A stretch of DNA of 64,000 bases from Roseiarcus sp963813555 (GTDB lineage Bacteria > Pseudomonadota > Alphaproteobacteria > Rhizobiales > Beijerinckiaceae): assembly GCA_963813555.1 (NCBI GenBank), contig CAWEZX010000002.1, forward strand, positions 868,001-932,000, given 5' to 3'. The notes below the pieces were generated by a model, which saw only the letters and a program-made list of their open reading frames with translations, did no database searches and was not told where the DNA came from. The position numbers and the translations under genes were made by a program. Positions 1 through 9,505 of the stretch are shown in pieces (within the stretch, counting starts at the first letter, position 1; every line of letters starts with the position of its first letter).

Positions 1-401
1 GCCTGCGCCGAAATTTGGTTCTGCTGATCGAGCGCGATCGCCGCCGCCGAAGCCTGGCCGCTGGCGGCGTTGGCGTCGACCGCGCCCCGCGACGCGGCGT
101 CCTTGAGCTGCTTCCGCTCCCGCTCGGCCGAATCGAGCGTGGCGGTGAGGGCCGATAGCTTGCTTTCGTCGACGCCCTTCTGGGTGCGCTCGAGCGCCAG
201 CAGATTGGTCAATTCCTCGATCTGCCGATTGAGCTTCACGAGCGCCTCGTCCTTGCCCGAGACCTCGCGCGAGAGGAAGAACTGGGCCAGCATGAACACC
301 GACAGCAGGAAAATGATCACCAGCAGCATCGTCGACAAGGCGTCGACGAAGCCCGGCCAATAGTTCACCGGCTCATATCGGCGTCCGCGCGACAGCGCCA
401 T
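1..401 (-). CDS. OmpA/MotB-like peptidoglycan-binding protein, N-terminal part
   Basis: The frame starts at an ATG at 401 and runs off the left edge, so the C-terminal part is absent. The visible ~133 residues have a short cytoplasmic head, one membrane helix at about residues 22-45 (rich in L, I, V and F), then a charged, probably coiled-coil stretch (SREVSGKDEALVKLNRQIEE). This is the usual head of the OmpA/MotB-like proteins that follow a TolQ/MotA-like gene in Rhizobiales and end in a peptidoglycan-binding domain. The C-terminal domain is not visible, so its function is inferred from the partner 42 bp upstream. It is probably cotranscribed with that gene. Confidence 0.7.
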   Translation of the reverse strand, partial: MALSRGRRYEPVNYWPGFVDALSTMLLVIIFLLSVFMLAQFFLSREVSGKDEALVKLNRQIEELTNLLALERTQKGVDESKLSALTATLDSAERERKQLKDAASRGAVDANAASGQASAAAIALDQQNQISAQ

Positions 402-443
402 GTTTCAACTCCAGAGCCGCCCGCCGCCCTCAAATCCGATGCT

Positions 444-1390
444 TCAGCGCGCGCCCAACTCGTCCAACAGGCGCCGCAGGAGCTTGCCGATATCTTCCTG
501 CTGCACGGCCTGCGCGTCGACCCAATCGCGAATTTGCTGCTGTTCGGTTCGCATGTGGCCGACCAGAGCCTGAATGCCTTCTGCAAGCGTCGCGATCGCC
601 TTGGCGTCGCGCTGATACTCGATTGCGGGCTGCGCGCCGTGGGCAATAATCGGCGCCTCCGGAGCCGCCTCGGCAACCGGAGTCGTCTGGACATGGCTGG
701 CGAGAAACTCCTCGAACTCGGAATAGAACCAATTCTGCGCCTGGCCGGCCTGGAGGTCGAGGAAACCAAGGATCAAGGAACTCGCGAGGCCGAATAGCGA
801 GGAGGTAAACGAGACGCTCATGCCAGCGATCGGCGCGGACAGACCTTGCTTGAGGTCGTCGAACATGCTGCCTGTGTCGACCCCTGTCTTCATGCTGTCG
901 ATGACGCCGGCGATCGAATGGACCGTCTCCAAGAGACCCCAAAACGTGCCGAGCAATCCGAGGAAGACCAAGAGCCCAACCAGATAGCGGCTGAGCTCGC
1001 GGCCCTCGTCGAGCCTCGTGGCGATCGAATCCAGGATCGCGCGCGTGGTGATGGTCGACAAGCCCCGGGCGCCCGCGCCGGCATTGAGCATCACCGCCAT
1101 CGGCGCAAGTAGTCGAGGCGCCGGGGGGCTCCGTCGGTCACCGCGCCGGTCAACGAGTTGACCCAGTGTATTTCGCGGAACAGCCGGACAACCTGGCGAA
1201 AGGTGAACAGCGCGCCGATCGCCAGAACGCCGAGAATGAGGCCGTTCAAGCCCGGATTGGCGCTAAAGGCGAGGGCAATCTGCTGATACAGAATGAGAAC
1301 GACGAACCCGACGAGAGCCAGGAACGCCGCCATGCCCACGAGGAAAATCCGGGGGGACGTCAGCAGGCGGATATCCGGATCTTGCGCCAT
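444..1390 (-). CDS. MotA/TolQ/ExbB-like proton channel protein, frameshifted
   Basis: Two overlapping frames make one protein of about 315 residues. The first (1390 to about 1120) carries two membrane helices. The second (about 1120 to 444) carries the conserved core LVGLLVFLGLLGTFWGLLET and a second pair of helices, followed by a soluble tail. One base is missing between them. The join lies between a six-G run at 1123-1128 (plus strand) and the codons for LLAPMAVML at about 1093-1118. With one base added the total length is a multiple of three. The family builds proton channels that energise an outer-membrane or peptidoglycan-linked partner, and the partner is the next gene downstream. Probably an assembly error or recent mutation; programmed shifting is not known for this family. 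Confidence 0.75.
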
Positions 1391-1518
1391 GGATCGCCGA
1401 ATCGAACCTTAAAACACAACGCGGACGTCTTCGTCCCAATACCATAACAAACGAGCTGGCAAAGCGGCGACAGAGTGGGATTTCGCCCGCTGCCTTATCT
1501 TGTATGATAAGCGATATG

Positions 1519-2556
1519 TCACGCCGCGTTTAGCTTGGGCCTAAGCCAACCGCGATTGGCCAGCACTTCCGCGATCTGCACCGCGTTCAGCGCCGCCCCC
1601 TTGCGGAGATTGTCCGACACGACCCAAAGGTTGAGGCCATTGTCGATCGTCGGGTCGTCGCGTATACGGGAAATATAGGTCGCATCTTCCCCTGCCGCCT
1701 CGTGCGGGGTGACGTAGCCGCCGGGCTCCCGTCGGTCGACGACCAGGCAGCCGGGCGCGCGGCTCAGGATGTCCCGGGCCTCGTCGGCGCTGATCGGCTT
1801 TTCGAATTCGATATTCACGGCTTCCGCGTGGCCGATGAACACCGGCACCCTGACGCAGGTTGCGGTGAGCTTGATCTTGGGGTCGAGGATTTTCTTGGTC
1901 TCGGCGACCATCTTCCACTCTTCCTTGGTCGAGCCGTCGTCCATGAACGCGTCAATGTGCGGAATTACGTTGAAGGCGATGCGCTTGGAGAATTTCTTCG
2001 GCTCCACGGGATCGGACACGAATACGGCGCGCGTCTGTGCGAACAGTTCGTCCATTGCTTCCTTGCCGGCCCCGGAGACCGATTGATAGGTGGCCACCAC
2101 CACCCGCCTAATTGTCGCGCGGTCGTGCAGCGGCTTCAGCGCCACCACCAGTTGGGCGGTCGAGCAGTTCGGGTTGGCGATGATGTTTTTCTTGCCAAAC
2201 CCTTTCGCCGCGGCCGCGTTGACCTCGGGCACGATCAGGGGCACGTCCGGATCCAGGCGCCAGGCCGACGAATTGTCGATGACGACGCAGCCCCGGGCGC
2301 CGATCTTGGGCGAAAAGTCCTTCGACACGGCTCCGCCCGCCGACATGAGACAAATGTCCGTGTCGGAAAAGTCATAATGCTCAAGGGCGCGGCACTTAAG
2401 TGTCTTGTCGCCAAACGAAACCTCGCGGCCAATCGAAGCGGGGGAAGCGAGCGCAACCACTTCGGACACCGGGAAGCGGCGCTCGGCGAGGATGGAGAGC
2501 ATCTCGTGGCCAACATTGCCGGTGGCGCCAGCGACCGCGACCTTGAAGCCTGACAT
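1519..2556 (-). CDS. asd: aspartate-semialdehyde dehydrogenase
   Basis: This enzyme reduces aspartyl-4-phosphate to aspartate semialdehyde with NADPH, the branch point to lysine/diaminopimelate, threonine and methionine. The 345 residues match the usual length. The nucleotide-binding motif GATGNVG is at residues 10-16 and the catalytic cysteine is Cys131 in NPNCSTAQ. The substrate-binding segment GHAEAVNIEF follows later. The ATG at 2556 is preceded by AAGGA at a suitable distance. It lies upstream of the TolQ-like gene on the same strand with about 130 bp between, so it is probably its own transcription unit. Confidence 0.97.
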   Translation of the reverse strand: MSGFKVAVAGATGNVGHEMLSILAERRFPVSEVVALASPASIGREVSFGDKTLKCRALEHYDFSDTDICLMSAGGAVSKDFSPKIGARGCVVIDNSSAWRLDPDVPLIVPEVNAAAAKGFGKKNIIANPNCSTAQLVVALKPLHDRATIRRVVVATYQSVSGAGKEAMDELFAQTRAVFVSDPVEPKKFSKRIAFNVIPHIDAFMDDGSTKEEWKMVAETKKILDPKIKLTATCVRVPVFIGHAEAVNIEFEKPISADEARDILSRAPGCLVVDRREPGGYVTPHEAAGEDATYISRIRDDPTIDNGLNLWVVSDNLRKGAALNAVQIAEVLANRGWLRPKLNAA

Positions 2557-2891
2557 GATGAAGAATTCCTTGTTCGCCCTGCCTGCCCTTGAGGCCGTCG
2601 AGCGCAGACTTCCATGAACCCGGCGCCCGCCCGCCGGGGAGAAGCGGGAGCGCCGTTCAGGCGTTCGCCCCGCCCTTCAGCGGGCGGCGCGTTTTGGTCG
2701 TCGTTTTCAACCTGCTGCGCGGCACCGAGCCTGATCCGGATAGGCGCGGGATAGCGCCGACGGTGTTTTGGACAACCATGACCCGCGCGGGTTGTCAATG
2801 CGAAGATATGGAGAAACGGCCGGACCCGATTTACGCACCGCAGCGAAAAGCTCGGCTCCGACAATGAATTAAGAAGAACGAAAGACGCCTA
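2557..2891. other. intergenic region upstream of asd
   Basis: No convincing gene is present in these 335 bases. The stretch holds the upstream region of asd and a GC-rich inverted repeat (CCGCCC ttca GCGGGCGG) at about 2670-2687. On the plus strand this repeat is followed shortly by GTTTTGG, so it could act as a weak terminator or leader hairpin. Confidence 0.4.
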
Positions 2892-3265
2892 TTATCGCTG
2901 GCGCGCCTCCCACTCGCTCTTCAGGATCGCCATCATGATGAGGTCCGTTCGCGTCCGAAAGCCTCATCGAGAAGGCCGAGGAAAGCCGCGCCTAAGCCTT
3001 GACCAGGACAGGCGACGGCGACGCGCTTGAGGTAGAGGTTGGCGTGCGGATCGCCGAGGCCGCGCAGGATGGCGAAGGCCTCGACCGCGCCGGATTCCCC
3101 AACGCCAAGCCGGTAGGCGTGGAAAGGCGAGGAGAGCATCGCGCGATGCTCCTCCTCCGCCGAACGGGCGACGTAGAGCTCGAAGTCCGGCGAGCGTTCG
3201 ATCGCCATCACGGCGCCGATGTCGGCAAGCGCTGCTGGGCGTAAGGTAAGCCCGAATGGGCTCAT
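2892..3265 (-). pseudogene. GNAT acetyltransferase with internal deletion
   Basis: The N-terminal part from 3265 reads as a GNAT domain (LTLRPAALADIGAVMAIERS, then RVAVACPGQGLGAAFLGLLD with the acetyl-CoA loop). It then terminates early at 2933. Just beyond, in another frame, the natural C-terminus of such proteins is still present: DLIMMAILKSEWEARQR followed by TAA at 2892. About 40 residues that normally lie between these pieces (end of the acetyl-CoA fold, the LYEKLGF-type segment) are missing. This is a real deletion with a shifted frame rather than a single-base error. The protein is expected to be non-functional. Confidence 0.7.
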
Positions 3266-3384
3266 GATTGGAGGGGCGCTTTGCCGACGAATTGAGGGTC
3301 GCCTTGCCCATTGCGCGTGGCGGCGCGAGCGTCTATATCCCGCCGTTCTTGAGTTGGCTCAAGTCGCTCGAGATCATGGGAGAT

Positions 3385-3459
3385 GGGCGCTTAGCTCAGC
3401 GGTAGAGCACTACCTTGACATGGTAGGGGTCAGAGGTTCAATCCCTCTAGCGCCCACCA
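3385..3459 (+). tRNA. tRNA-Val (GAC anticodon), CCA encoded
   Basis: A 75-base cloverleaf. The acceptor arm GGGCGCT pairs with AGCGCCC, the D arm is GCTC..GAGC, the anticodon stem ACTACC/GGTAGG encloses loop TTGACAT with anticodon GAC, and the T arm is CAGAGG TTCAATC CCTCT. The 3' end CCA is encoded. It stands alone between the deleted acetyltransferase and the IalB-like gene. No integrase or attachment-site duplication is seen beside it. Confidence 0.97.
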
Positions 3460-3581
3460 TCTCCTAACTTCTCCTTCGCCTCATTTTTGCGCTGGTTTTC
3501 GGCCACAGCCGCTGGACGGCGCGTCCTTCCTGGCGTCTGAGCCGCCCCGCCGACGGATATAAAGGATTGTCATTGCGGACG

Positions 3582-4118
3582 ATGGCGTTCACCCACGCGA
3601 AACGATCGAAAGCCGGCTGGGCGTTTCTAAGCCTTGTTGTCGGCCTGCTGTTCGCCGCGCCCGCCGCTTCCGCGGCCGGGCCGGAGTTGCAGGGCGCGGT
3701 GAGAGACAAGCACGGCGATTGGACGACTCGTTGCGAAACGCCGCCGGGCGCCGCCCACGAGCAATGCGCCATCGTGCTCAGCGTTGTTGACCAGGAGCGG
3801 CCGAATTTGATTCTGGTCGTGATCGTGCTCAACACCGCCGATCGCAAGGCGCGTCTCATGCGCGTCATAGCGCCGCTCGGAGTGCTGCTTCCTCCTGGTG
3901 TAAGCCTGCGGATCGACAATGCGGACGCGGGGCGTCTGAGCTTCCTGCAGTGCCTTCCGAACGGCTGCATCGCCCAGCTTGCCATGGACGAAAGCCTGAT
4001 CGACAAGCTGAAGAACGGAAAGACGGCGACGCTTGGCGTCTTCCAGACGCCCGAGCAGGGCGTCGGCGTGCAGGCGCCGCTCGCCGGCTTCAAGGAAGCT
4101 TACGAGAAATTGCCTTGA
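3582..4118 (+). CDS. invasion-associated locus B (IalB) family exported protein
   Basis: The protein has 178 residues with a clear Sec signal peptide (AFLSLVVGLLFAAPAASAA), then the family pattern DKHGDWTTRCETPPG..EQCAIV and, later, SFLQCLPNGCIAQL. The paired cysteines are typical of the IalB family (PF06776), common in Rhizobiales and named from Bartonella, where it is linked to red-cell invasion. In free-living relatives the role is unknown, probably periplasmic. I chose the ATG at 3582; a TTG at 3567 would only lengthen the signal peptide. Confidence 0.85.
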   Translation: MAFTHAKRSKAGWAFLSLVVGLLFAAPAASAAGPELQGAVRDKHGDWTTRCETPPGAAHEQCAIVLSVVDQERPNLILVVIVLNTADRKARLMRVIAPLGVLLPPGVSLRIDNADAGRLSFLQCLPNGCIAQLAMDESLIDKLKNGKTATLGVFQTPEQGVGVQAPLAGFKEAYEKLP

Positions 4119-4191
4119 CGCCGTCCTCGGCGTAAGCACCGCGCGACCCGTCAAACGAATCCCAACTGCTCAATTGTCGAAGTCAACCCCA

Positions 4192-4896
4192 ATGGTCGTT
4201 CGCGCAACGCTGGTTCGCATCGCTTTCTCTTCGGCCGTGCTCGGCGCCCTTGCCGGCTGCAGCGCAGTCGACTCAGTCGGCAGTTCGGTCAGTTCAGTCG
4301 GCAGCTCGGTCGGCGGCTTTTTCTCCAATCGGGATCCGAACGCCGACGGCCTTAACGCGGGCGTGAACCCGCGGCAGGTGGCGGGCAAACCCGCGGCCAA
4401 TCCAAGCGAGAAACCGAAAGTCCTGCCGATCGCTTCCCAGGACATCAATTGCCCGGACGTGACGATCGCAGACAACGGCGCGGCGCTGCGCGTCGGCGGC
4501 CCGGAGAACGCCTCGGTGCGCTATCAGTTCAATATTGGCGATACAGCGCGCCAGTGCGATCCGGCCGGCCCGGGGCAGGCCTCCCTCAAGGTTGGCGTCG
4601 CGGGCGCGGTTGTGATCGGACCGGCCGGCGCGGCTGGGACCTTCAATGCGCCGTTGAAGATCACTGTAACGCGGGCCAACGGCAACACGCCGGTCTTTTC
4701 CCAGACCTACCGGGTGGAGGCCACGACGGACGGGGTCGCCGCGGGAGCCTTTCGCCTTGTGACCGATCCGATCAGCCTGCCGATGCCGACCCTTCAGCTC
4801 GCGGACATCTATACGATCACTGTCGGATTTGAAGGCGGGACCGGCGGCCCGTCGCCGACGGGTCACAAGACCAGAAGGAAGAGGACGGCGGGCTAG
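4192..4896 (+). CDS. putative lipoprotein, function unknown
   Basis: The protein has 234 residues and opens with a lipoprotein signal (VLGALAGCS, acylated cysteine at about 23). A Ser/Val-Gly low-complexity run follows (SVGSSVSSVGSSVGG) and then a predominantly beta globular part with two cysteines (INCPDVTIADNG and ARQCDP). The ATG at 4192 is chosen because it places the lipobox correctly; an in-frame extension to 4033 would overlap the upstream gene. I recognise no enzymatic motif. It lies about 70 bp after the IalB-like gene in the same direction and may be cotranscribed. Confidence 0.75.
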   Translation: MVVRATLVRIAFSSAVLGALAGCSAVDSVGSSVSSVGSSVGGFFSNRDPNADGLNAGVNPRQVAGKPAANPSEKPKVLPIASQDINCPDVTIADNGAALRVGGPENASVRYQFNIGDTARQCDPAGPGQASLKVGVAGAVVIGPAGAAGTFNAPLKITVTRANGNTPVFSQTYRVEATTDGVAAGAFRLVTDPISLPMPTLQLADIYTITVGFEGGTGGPSPTGHKTRRKRTAG

Positions 4897-5539
4897 ACTT
4901 TCGCAGCGCCCTCCGCCCGGAGACACCGCCACGTTTGCGGGCGAAAATTCCGGGTGCCTGAGCTCACGCACAAGTTTACGGGCGCCAATTCTTTCAGGGG
5001 CTTAGCACCTCCTTTGCGCAACTTTTTCGACCCGCTCTTCCAAGCCTCGCTGAGGAGGCCGCGCGGGCCTCCCGGACCTTGGAGTTCCTTCCGGCCTGCA
5101 GCGCGACGACGGCAAGCGCAGGACGGAGCGGCTCCTTCGACAAACTTAAGGGCCAGCTTCCGAGGCCGCGCCCGGGCCGTTGCGTTTCGGGGCGTCGACG
5201 AAGCCTGAAACAGCAAAAGCGAAAGGAATTTTTCGCCGAACGAAACGAAAGGTTTCGCGTCGATGGTCGTAAGCCATTGAGATCATTGATGGCACGAAAT
5301 CATGGATTTCGCGAGATTGTTTGTTTCCAATGACTTAACCGGCTTTTCGTTTCGCGCCGTCGCAGGATGCGCTCTCTCGACCCAAAAAGCCTGCCTCGAG
5401 TGGATCGAGAAGCCCTTTGAGGCTGCCTCGCGGCGCCTCGGGCCAAGGCCTTGGGGGAGCGGTTGGGCATCGGGTCTCGGCTCTGGCGACCATGCCTACA
5501 TCATAGTCTATCTTTCTGTTGATAACAATCAATGTCTTT
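4897..5539. other. intergenic stretch, nothing supported
   Basis: About 640 bases without a gene I can support. Open frames here are short and show no recognisable protein motif, and no clear repeat or RNA was seen. Confidence 0.4.
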
Positions 5540-5880
5540 GTTTTCTGTTTTACTGCATAGCCGGCGACTTGGTCGAATTGCCGACCGTCTGTTCGAGTTT
5601 GCAGCGAGCCGCTTCGGCTCGTGCCCGCTCGGCAAAGTGCGCGGGCGTCTGTCCAGCCTCGCTGCAAAAAAGCCGCGCGAAATTGCGGGGGCTCATTGCC
5701 ATCCGATCGGCCAACGCGGGTACGCTGAGGTGCTCTCCCGGATGCCACAGGATCCAGGCCTGCAGTTCATTGAAATCTGGGCGCTTGGGACCTACCTCCT
5801 TCCAATTCAAATACGCGCTAAATTGGGACTGCGCCCCCCGGCCGGCGAGGAAAGACCACCAATAGCGTCCCGAGGCGGCG
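5540..5880 (-). pseudogene. relic of a GlxA-type AraC-family regulator
   Basis: Fragments in successive frames align with the DNA-binding half of GlxA-like AraC regulators: LLVVFPRRPGG (end of the amidase-like domain), then QSQFSAYL, RPDFNELQAWI, LSVPALADRMAMSPRNFARLF and GQTPAHFAERARAEAARCKLEQT. The frame changes at a six-G run near 5835. After LEQT the second helix-turn-helix is lost. Both the N-terminal domain and the C-terminus are missing, so this is a decayed remnant. Confidence 0.65.
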
Positions 5881-6007
5881 GCTGCGGGCTGGCGCAACTC
5901 CTGCTATGTTGAGGCGAGCCGATGCGCGCAAGTGGCTGGAGCGGTTCGATAAGCCGCCGTCCACCCCGGATCTCGACGCGCCGGCGGATACGGAGAGGAA
6001 CATCCAG

Positions 6008-6904
6008 ATGGCAATCCCGCAATTCGAAAGAGGCGCCGTGAAGGCGAACGGACTGGAGTTTCACTATTTGGCGGCCGGAAAGGGGCCGCTAGCCTTGTGC
6101 AACCATGGGTTTCCCGACTCGCCCTATACTTACCGCTATCTCCTCCCGGCACTGGCCGAGGCGGGCTACCGCGCCGTCGCGCCGTTCATCCGTGGGTTCG
6201 CGCCGACGGAAGTTCCGGCTGACAGGCGTCACATCCACACCAGCATGATGGCAGCGGACCAGAATGCGCTGCACGAAGCGCTCGGCGGTTCCGGCGACGC
6301 CATCCTGCTGGCCCACGACTGGGGCGCGGTCGCCGCCTACGGGGCCGCCGGCAAGGCGCCCGACCGCTGGAAGCGATGCATCATCATGAACATCCCGCCG
6401 TTCCAGATCTTCGGGAAGAACCTGTTCAGCTACGCGCAGATCAAGAAATCGTTCTATTTCTGGTTCTTCCAGATGCAGGAAGTGTCTCCCGATGTCGTGT
6501 CGGCGAACAATTTCGCCTTCATCGACAACATATGGGCCGACTGGTCGCCCGGCTACGATGCGTCGGAGGACCTGCCGCTCATCAAAGATTGCCTGCGCAA
6601 TCCGGCACATTTCCAGACGGCGATGGGCTATTACTGGGGGCAGTTCGATCCCGTCCGTTTCGGCTCGCCGGTCTGGCTCGAGGAACAGGAAGCCGCCTGG
6701 GGCTATTCGCTGAAACAGCCAACGCTCTATTTGCATGGAACGCGGGATGGCTGCCATGGCCTCGACCGCGAGCAGGTGCAGAGCGTCCTCAATCATGTCG
6801 GGCCAGGATCCGAAGCCGAGCTGATCGACGGTGTGGGTCATTTCATGCTGGTGGAGAGACCACAGGAGATCAACGCCCGCATTCTGCGCTTCCTCAAGCG
6901 CTGA
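6008..6904 (+). CDS. alpha/beta hydrolase, epoxide hydrolase/haloalkane dehalogenase-like
   Basis: The 298-residue protein has the oxyanion segment NHGFPDSPYTYRYLLPAL, the nucleophile elbow AHDWGAVAA with Asp104, and a C-terminal catalytic histidine in DGVGHFML. An aspartate nucleophile is typical of epoxide hydrolases and haloalkane dehalogenases; esterases use serine. The substrate cannot be told from sequence. The ATG at 6008 has GGAGAGGA about 8 bases upstream, so I prefer it over the in-frame ATG at 5906. It is a single gene; the nearest upstream item is the AraC relic on the other strand. Confidence 0.85.
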   Translation: MAIPQFERGAVKANGLEFHYLAAGKGPLALCNHGFPDSPYTYRYLLPALAEAGYRAVAPFIRGFAPTEVPADRRHIHTSMMAADQNALHEALGGSGDAILLAHDWGAVAAYGAAGKAPDRWKRCIIMNIPPFQIFGKNLFSYAQIKKSFYFWFFQMQEVSPDVVSANNFAFIDNIWADWSPGYDASEDLPLIKDCLRNPAHFQTAMGYYWGQFDPVRFGSPVWLEEQEAAWGYSLKQPTLYLHGTRDGCHGLDREQVQSVLNHVGPGSEAELIDGVGHFMLVERPQEINARILRFLKR

Positions 6905-7722
6905 GATGCTCGCCTGGGCCCGGCCGGGTTGGTTGCGATCGCGATTGCGCTCGGGGGGACTGCAACTCGACGCGGTGCCGGAGGTGAGAAGCCGAAGCGC
7001 TTTTCACCTTACCGTTTCGAGCAAGTCCCTGGTGTTCATCCATTGATTCAAAGGAGATGCTGCCCTAAACTCTCCCTGCCCCGTAGGTAAACAAAACACA
7101 TGCCCGCGCCGAGCAAAGAAGCGCGTGGGAGGAGCAGGTGCTGACAGCAACGCATCGCGAGCACATCAATAAAGTGCTTTCGGTTGCGGACGGCTGCCCC
7201 GTCGAAGGGCGCAGGAAGGAACCTGGCTGCATCGCCTGCTCGGACGCAAACCGCGCATACTTGTGGCGATCGCCCTCGCCAACAAAATGGCCCGTTCAAT
7301 CTGGGCCATGCTGACAAAGGGGGAATATTATCGAGGTCCTGTGGCTGCTACCCTCTGATCCATGATCAGGTTGAGCGGCCAAGGGAACGTCGTCGGGCGT
7401 GTGAGGAGGTCGAGGAACGGTAAGGGCAAATGATCGGTCAGATCCGGGCCAGGAAATGCAATAAATGCCGTCGAGCACAAAACTCGCTGCGGTGATTTGC
7501 GTCTGGTCCGCGCATCTCCATACCGGCCAGCGGTCGTGACAGGCCGCGCCTGAAGGCCTGATACATGATCGCACCCGATCACGCGACCAAACGATTCGAA
7601 ACCATCTTGCGCGAGCGGGGCATCATACATGGGTTTTGACCCCGAAGGGAAGGCCGGACGCATCCCGCGTTGACAACGCGTGGGCCGTCAGGCTAGCTCG
7701 GATCCGTCAGTCGAAGACACTT
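6905..7722. other. intergenic region upstream of the glycine riboswitch
   Basis: About 820 bases with no gene I can support. Short open frames on both strands show no family resemblance. The promoter of the gcv operon must lie toward its right end, but no clear -35/-10 pair was identified. Confidence 0.4.
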
Positions 7723-7906
7723 CGCGGAAGAGTCCGGCGTCTCGTCGCCGGCGCCGACGGCGCAACCGCCCCGGAAACGCTCAGGCCTCAGGGACCGCGC
7801 AAGTGATGACGCTCTGGAAAGAGGCGCGCGCCGGTAAAGCGTTCGCCCACCGACGGGGGTAACCGCGAAGAGCGGGAAATCTCTCAGGTCATGGGACAGA
7901 GGGGGC
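7723..7906 (+). promoter_or_regulatory. tandem glycine riboswitch upstream of gcvT
   Basis: Two consecutive aptamers can be read. The first (7723-7799) is closed by CGCGG/CCGCG and has GCCGACGGCGCAACCGCC followed by AACGCTCAGGCCTCAGGGACC. The second (7810-7906) is closed by CTCTG/CAGAG and has CACCGACGGGGGTAACC, then AAATCTCTCAGGT and GGGACAGAGGG. These are the conserved bulges of the glycine riboswitch (RF00504 type). Such elements switch on the glycine cleavage genes when glycine is high, and the operon starts 71 bases downstream. Confidence 0.93.
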
Positions 7907-7977
7907 GTCCGCGAGCGCTAAAGCCGCAATAATGCGGTTGGCGTGACTGCGGGCGCTTACGCACGACCGGCGGGCCC

Positions 7978-9108
7978 ATGACCGAAGCCTCGAACCAGAA
8001 AACGCCGCTTCATGCTCTGCATGTCGAGCTTGGCGCGCGCATGGCGCCGTTCGCGGGTTACGACATGCCGATCCAATATCCTGCCGGAGTCCTGGCCGAG
8101 CACCTCCACACCCGCACGGCTGCTGGGCTGTTCGACGTTTCGCATATGGGTCAGGCGCTGATCGAGGGCGCGGACCATGCAGCCGTTGCGGGCTTTCTCG
8201 AATCGCTCTGCCCCGCCGATCTTCTCAACCTCCCTCCAGGCCGCCAGCGTTATACCCAGTTGCTCAACGAAAGCGGAGGAATCGTCGACGACCTCATGGT
8301 CACGCGCCCGCCCCGCGCGGACGGTGTCCTGAGGCTCGTCGTCAACGCCTCGCGAAGAGACGTCGACTTCGCCCTGATCCGCCAACGATTGCCCTCGGGC
8401 GTCCGGCTGACGCCGTTACCAGAGTCAGCGCTGATCGCGCTTCAGGGCCCTCTGGCGGCGGCGACATTGGCGGGTCTCGCTCCGGGAGAGGGGCTCGAGA
8501 CTATGGCCTTCATGAGCGTTCGACCGGCGCGGCTCGCGGAATTCGAGACCTTCGTCTCGCGCTCGGGCTACACCGGCGAAGACGGCTACGAGATCTCGCT
8601 CGCTTCGACGCAGGCCGAAAGCTTCGCCCGCATTCTCCTTTCCGAGCCCGACGTTGCGCCGATCGGCCTTGGCGCGCGTGATTCGCTCAGGCTCGAGGCC
8701 GGTCTCTGCCTTTATGGGCATGAGCTCGACGAGACGACGGACCCGATCGAGGCCGCTCTCGCCTGGTCCATTCAGAGGCGGCGACGTGTTGAAGGCGGTT
8801 TTCCTGGCGCTGAGCGGATTCAGGGCGCGCTGGCGAATGGGCCGGCCCGTCAGCGCGTGGGCGTGCGGCCGGACGGTCGCGCGCCGGCGCGCGAGGGAAC
8901 GGAGATTGTCTCGGCGGGCGGCGCTTCGATCGGCGTCGTGACATCCGGCGGATTCGGCCCGAGCGTCGGCGGGCCGATCGCGATGGGCTATGTCGCGCCC
9001 GCCCATGCGGGGGTCGGAACGCCGATCAGTCTCGTGGTGCGCGGCAAGCCCTTGAGCGCGCGCATCGTCACGCTGCCTTTTCATCCCCACGCCTATTATC
9101 GCGGTTGA
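7978..9108 (+). CDS. gcvT: glycine cleavage system T protein (aminomethyltransferase)
   Basis: GcvT transfers the methylene group from the aminomethyl-lipoyl H protein to tetrahydrofolate and releases ammonia. The 376 residues are normal for the family, with PLHALHVELGARMAPFAGYDMP at the N-terminus (in pieces), FDVSHMGQ, the folate-site segment SGYTGEDGYEI and GLGARDSLRLEAGLCLYGHE. It is the first gene of gcvT-gcvH-gcvPA-gcvPB and sits directly behind the glycine riboswitch, so its expression should rise with glycine. The ATG at 7978 has only a weak ribosome-binding site, which may be part of the riboswitch control. Confidence 0.96.
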   Translation: MTEASNQKTPLHALHVELGARMAPFAGYDMPIQYPAGVLAEHLHTRTAAGLFDVSHMGQALIEGADHAAVAGFLESLCPADLLNLPPGRQRYTQLLNESGGIVDDLMVTRPPRADGVLRLVVNASRRDVDFALIRQRLPSGVRLTPLPESALIALQGPLAAATLAGLAPGEGLETMAFMSVRPARLAEFETFVSRSGYTGEDGYEISLASTQAESFARILLSEPDVAPIGLGARDSLRLEAGLCLYGHELDETTDPIEAALAWSIQRRRRVEGGFPGAERIQGALANGPARQRVGVRPDGRAPAREGTEIVSAGGASIGVVTSGGFGPSVGGPIAMGYVAPAHAGVGTPISLVVRGKPLSARIVTLPFHPHAYYRG

Positions 9109-9121
9109 GCCAAGGAGTCGC

Positions 9122-9502
9122 ATGATGCCGGAGATCCGCTACACGAAGGACCACGAATATGTCCGCGTTGAGGACGGCGAAGGCGTCGTCGGCATCAGCG
9201 ACTATGCGCAGCAGCAACTGGGCGACGTTGTCTTTGCCGAGACGCCGCCCGTCGGCAAAGCGCTGAAGCGGGGCGATCCGGCCGCCGTGGTCGAGAGCGT
9301 CAAGGCGGCGAGCGACGTGTTCGCGCCGGCTTCGGGCGAAGTTATCGCCGTCAACACCGAAGTCGAGTCGACGCCCGGCCTCATCAACGAGGACGCGCTC
9401 GGGCGGGGTTGGCTCTTTCGCATCAAGCTCGCCGATCCGACCGAACTGAGCGCTCTCATGGATGAATCCGCTTACGCCGATTTCCTCAAGACCTTGGCCT
9501 AA
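9122..9502 (+). CDS. gcvH: glycine cleavage system H protein
   Basis: This is the lipoyl carrier of the glycine cleavage complex. It has 126 residues (125 if the second ATG at 9125 is used). The lipoylated lysine is Lys61 in VESVKAASD, with the usual flanking ITDYAQ-like segment (GISDYAQQQLGDVVF) and LINEDALGRGWLF. AAGGAG at 9112-9117 serves both start codons. It lies 13 bp after gcvT and 3 bp before gcvPA, so translation is probably coupled. Confidence 0.97.
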   Translation: MMPEIRYTKDHEYVRVEDGEGVVGISDYAQQQLGDVVFAETPPVGKALKRGDPAAVVESVKAASDVFAPASGEVIAVNTEVESTPGLINEDALGRGWLFRIKLADPTELSALMDESAYADFLKTLA

Positions 9503-9505
9503 GCC

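Noticed and set aside
3385..3459. tRNA-Val as an attachment site of an integrated element
   Set aside because: No integrase and no repeat of the tRNA 3' end were seen nearby.
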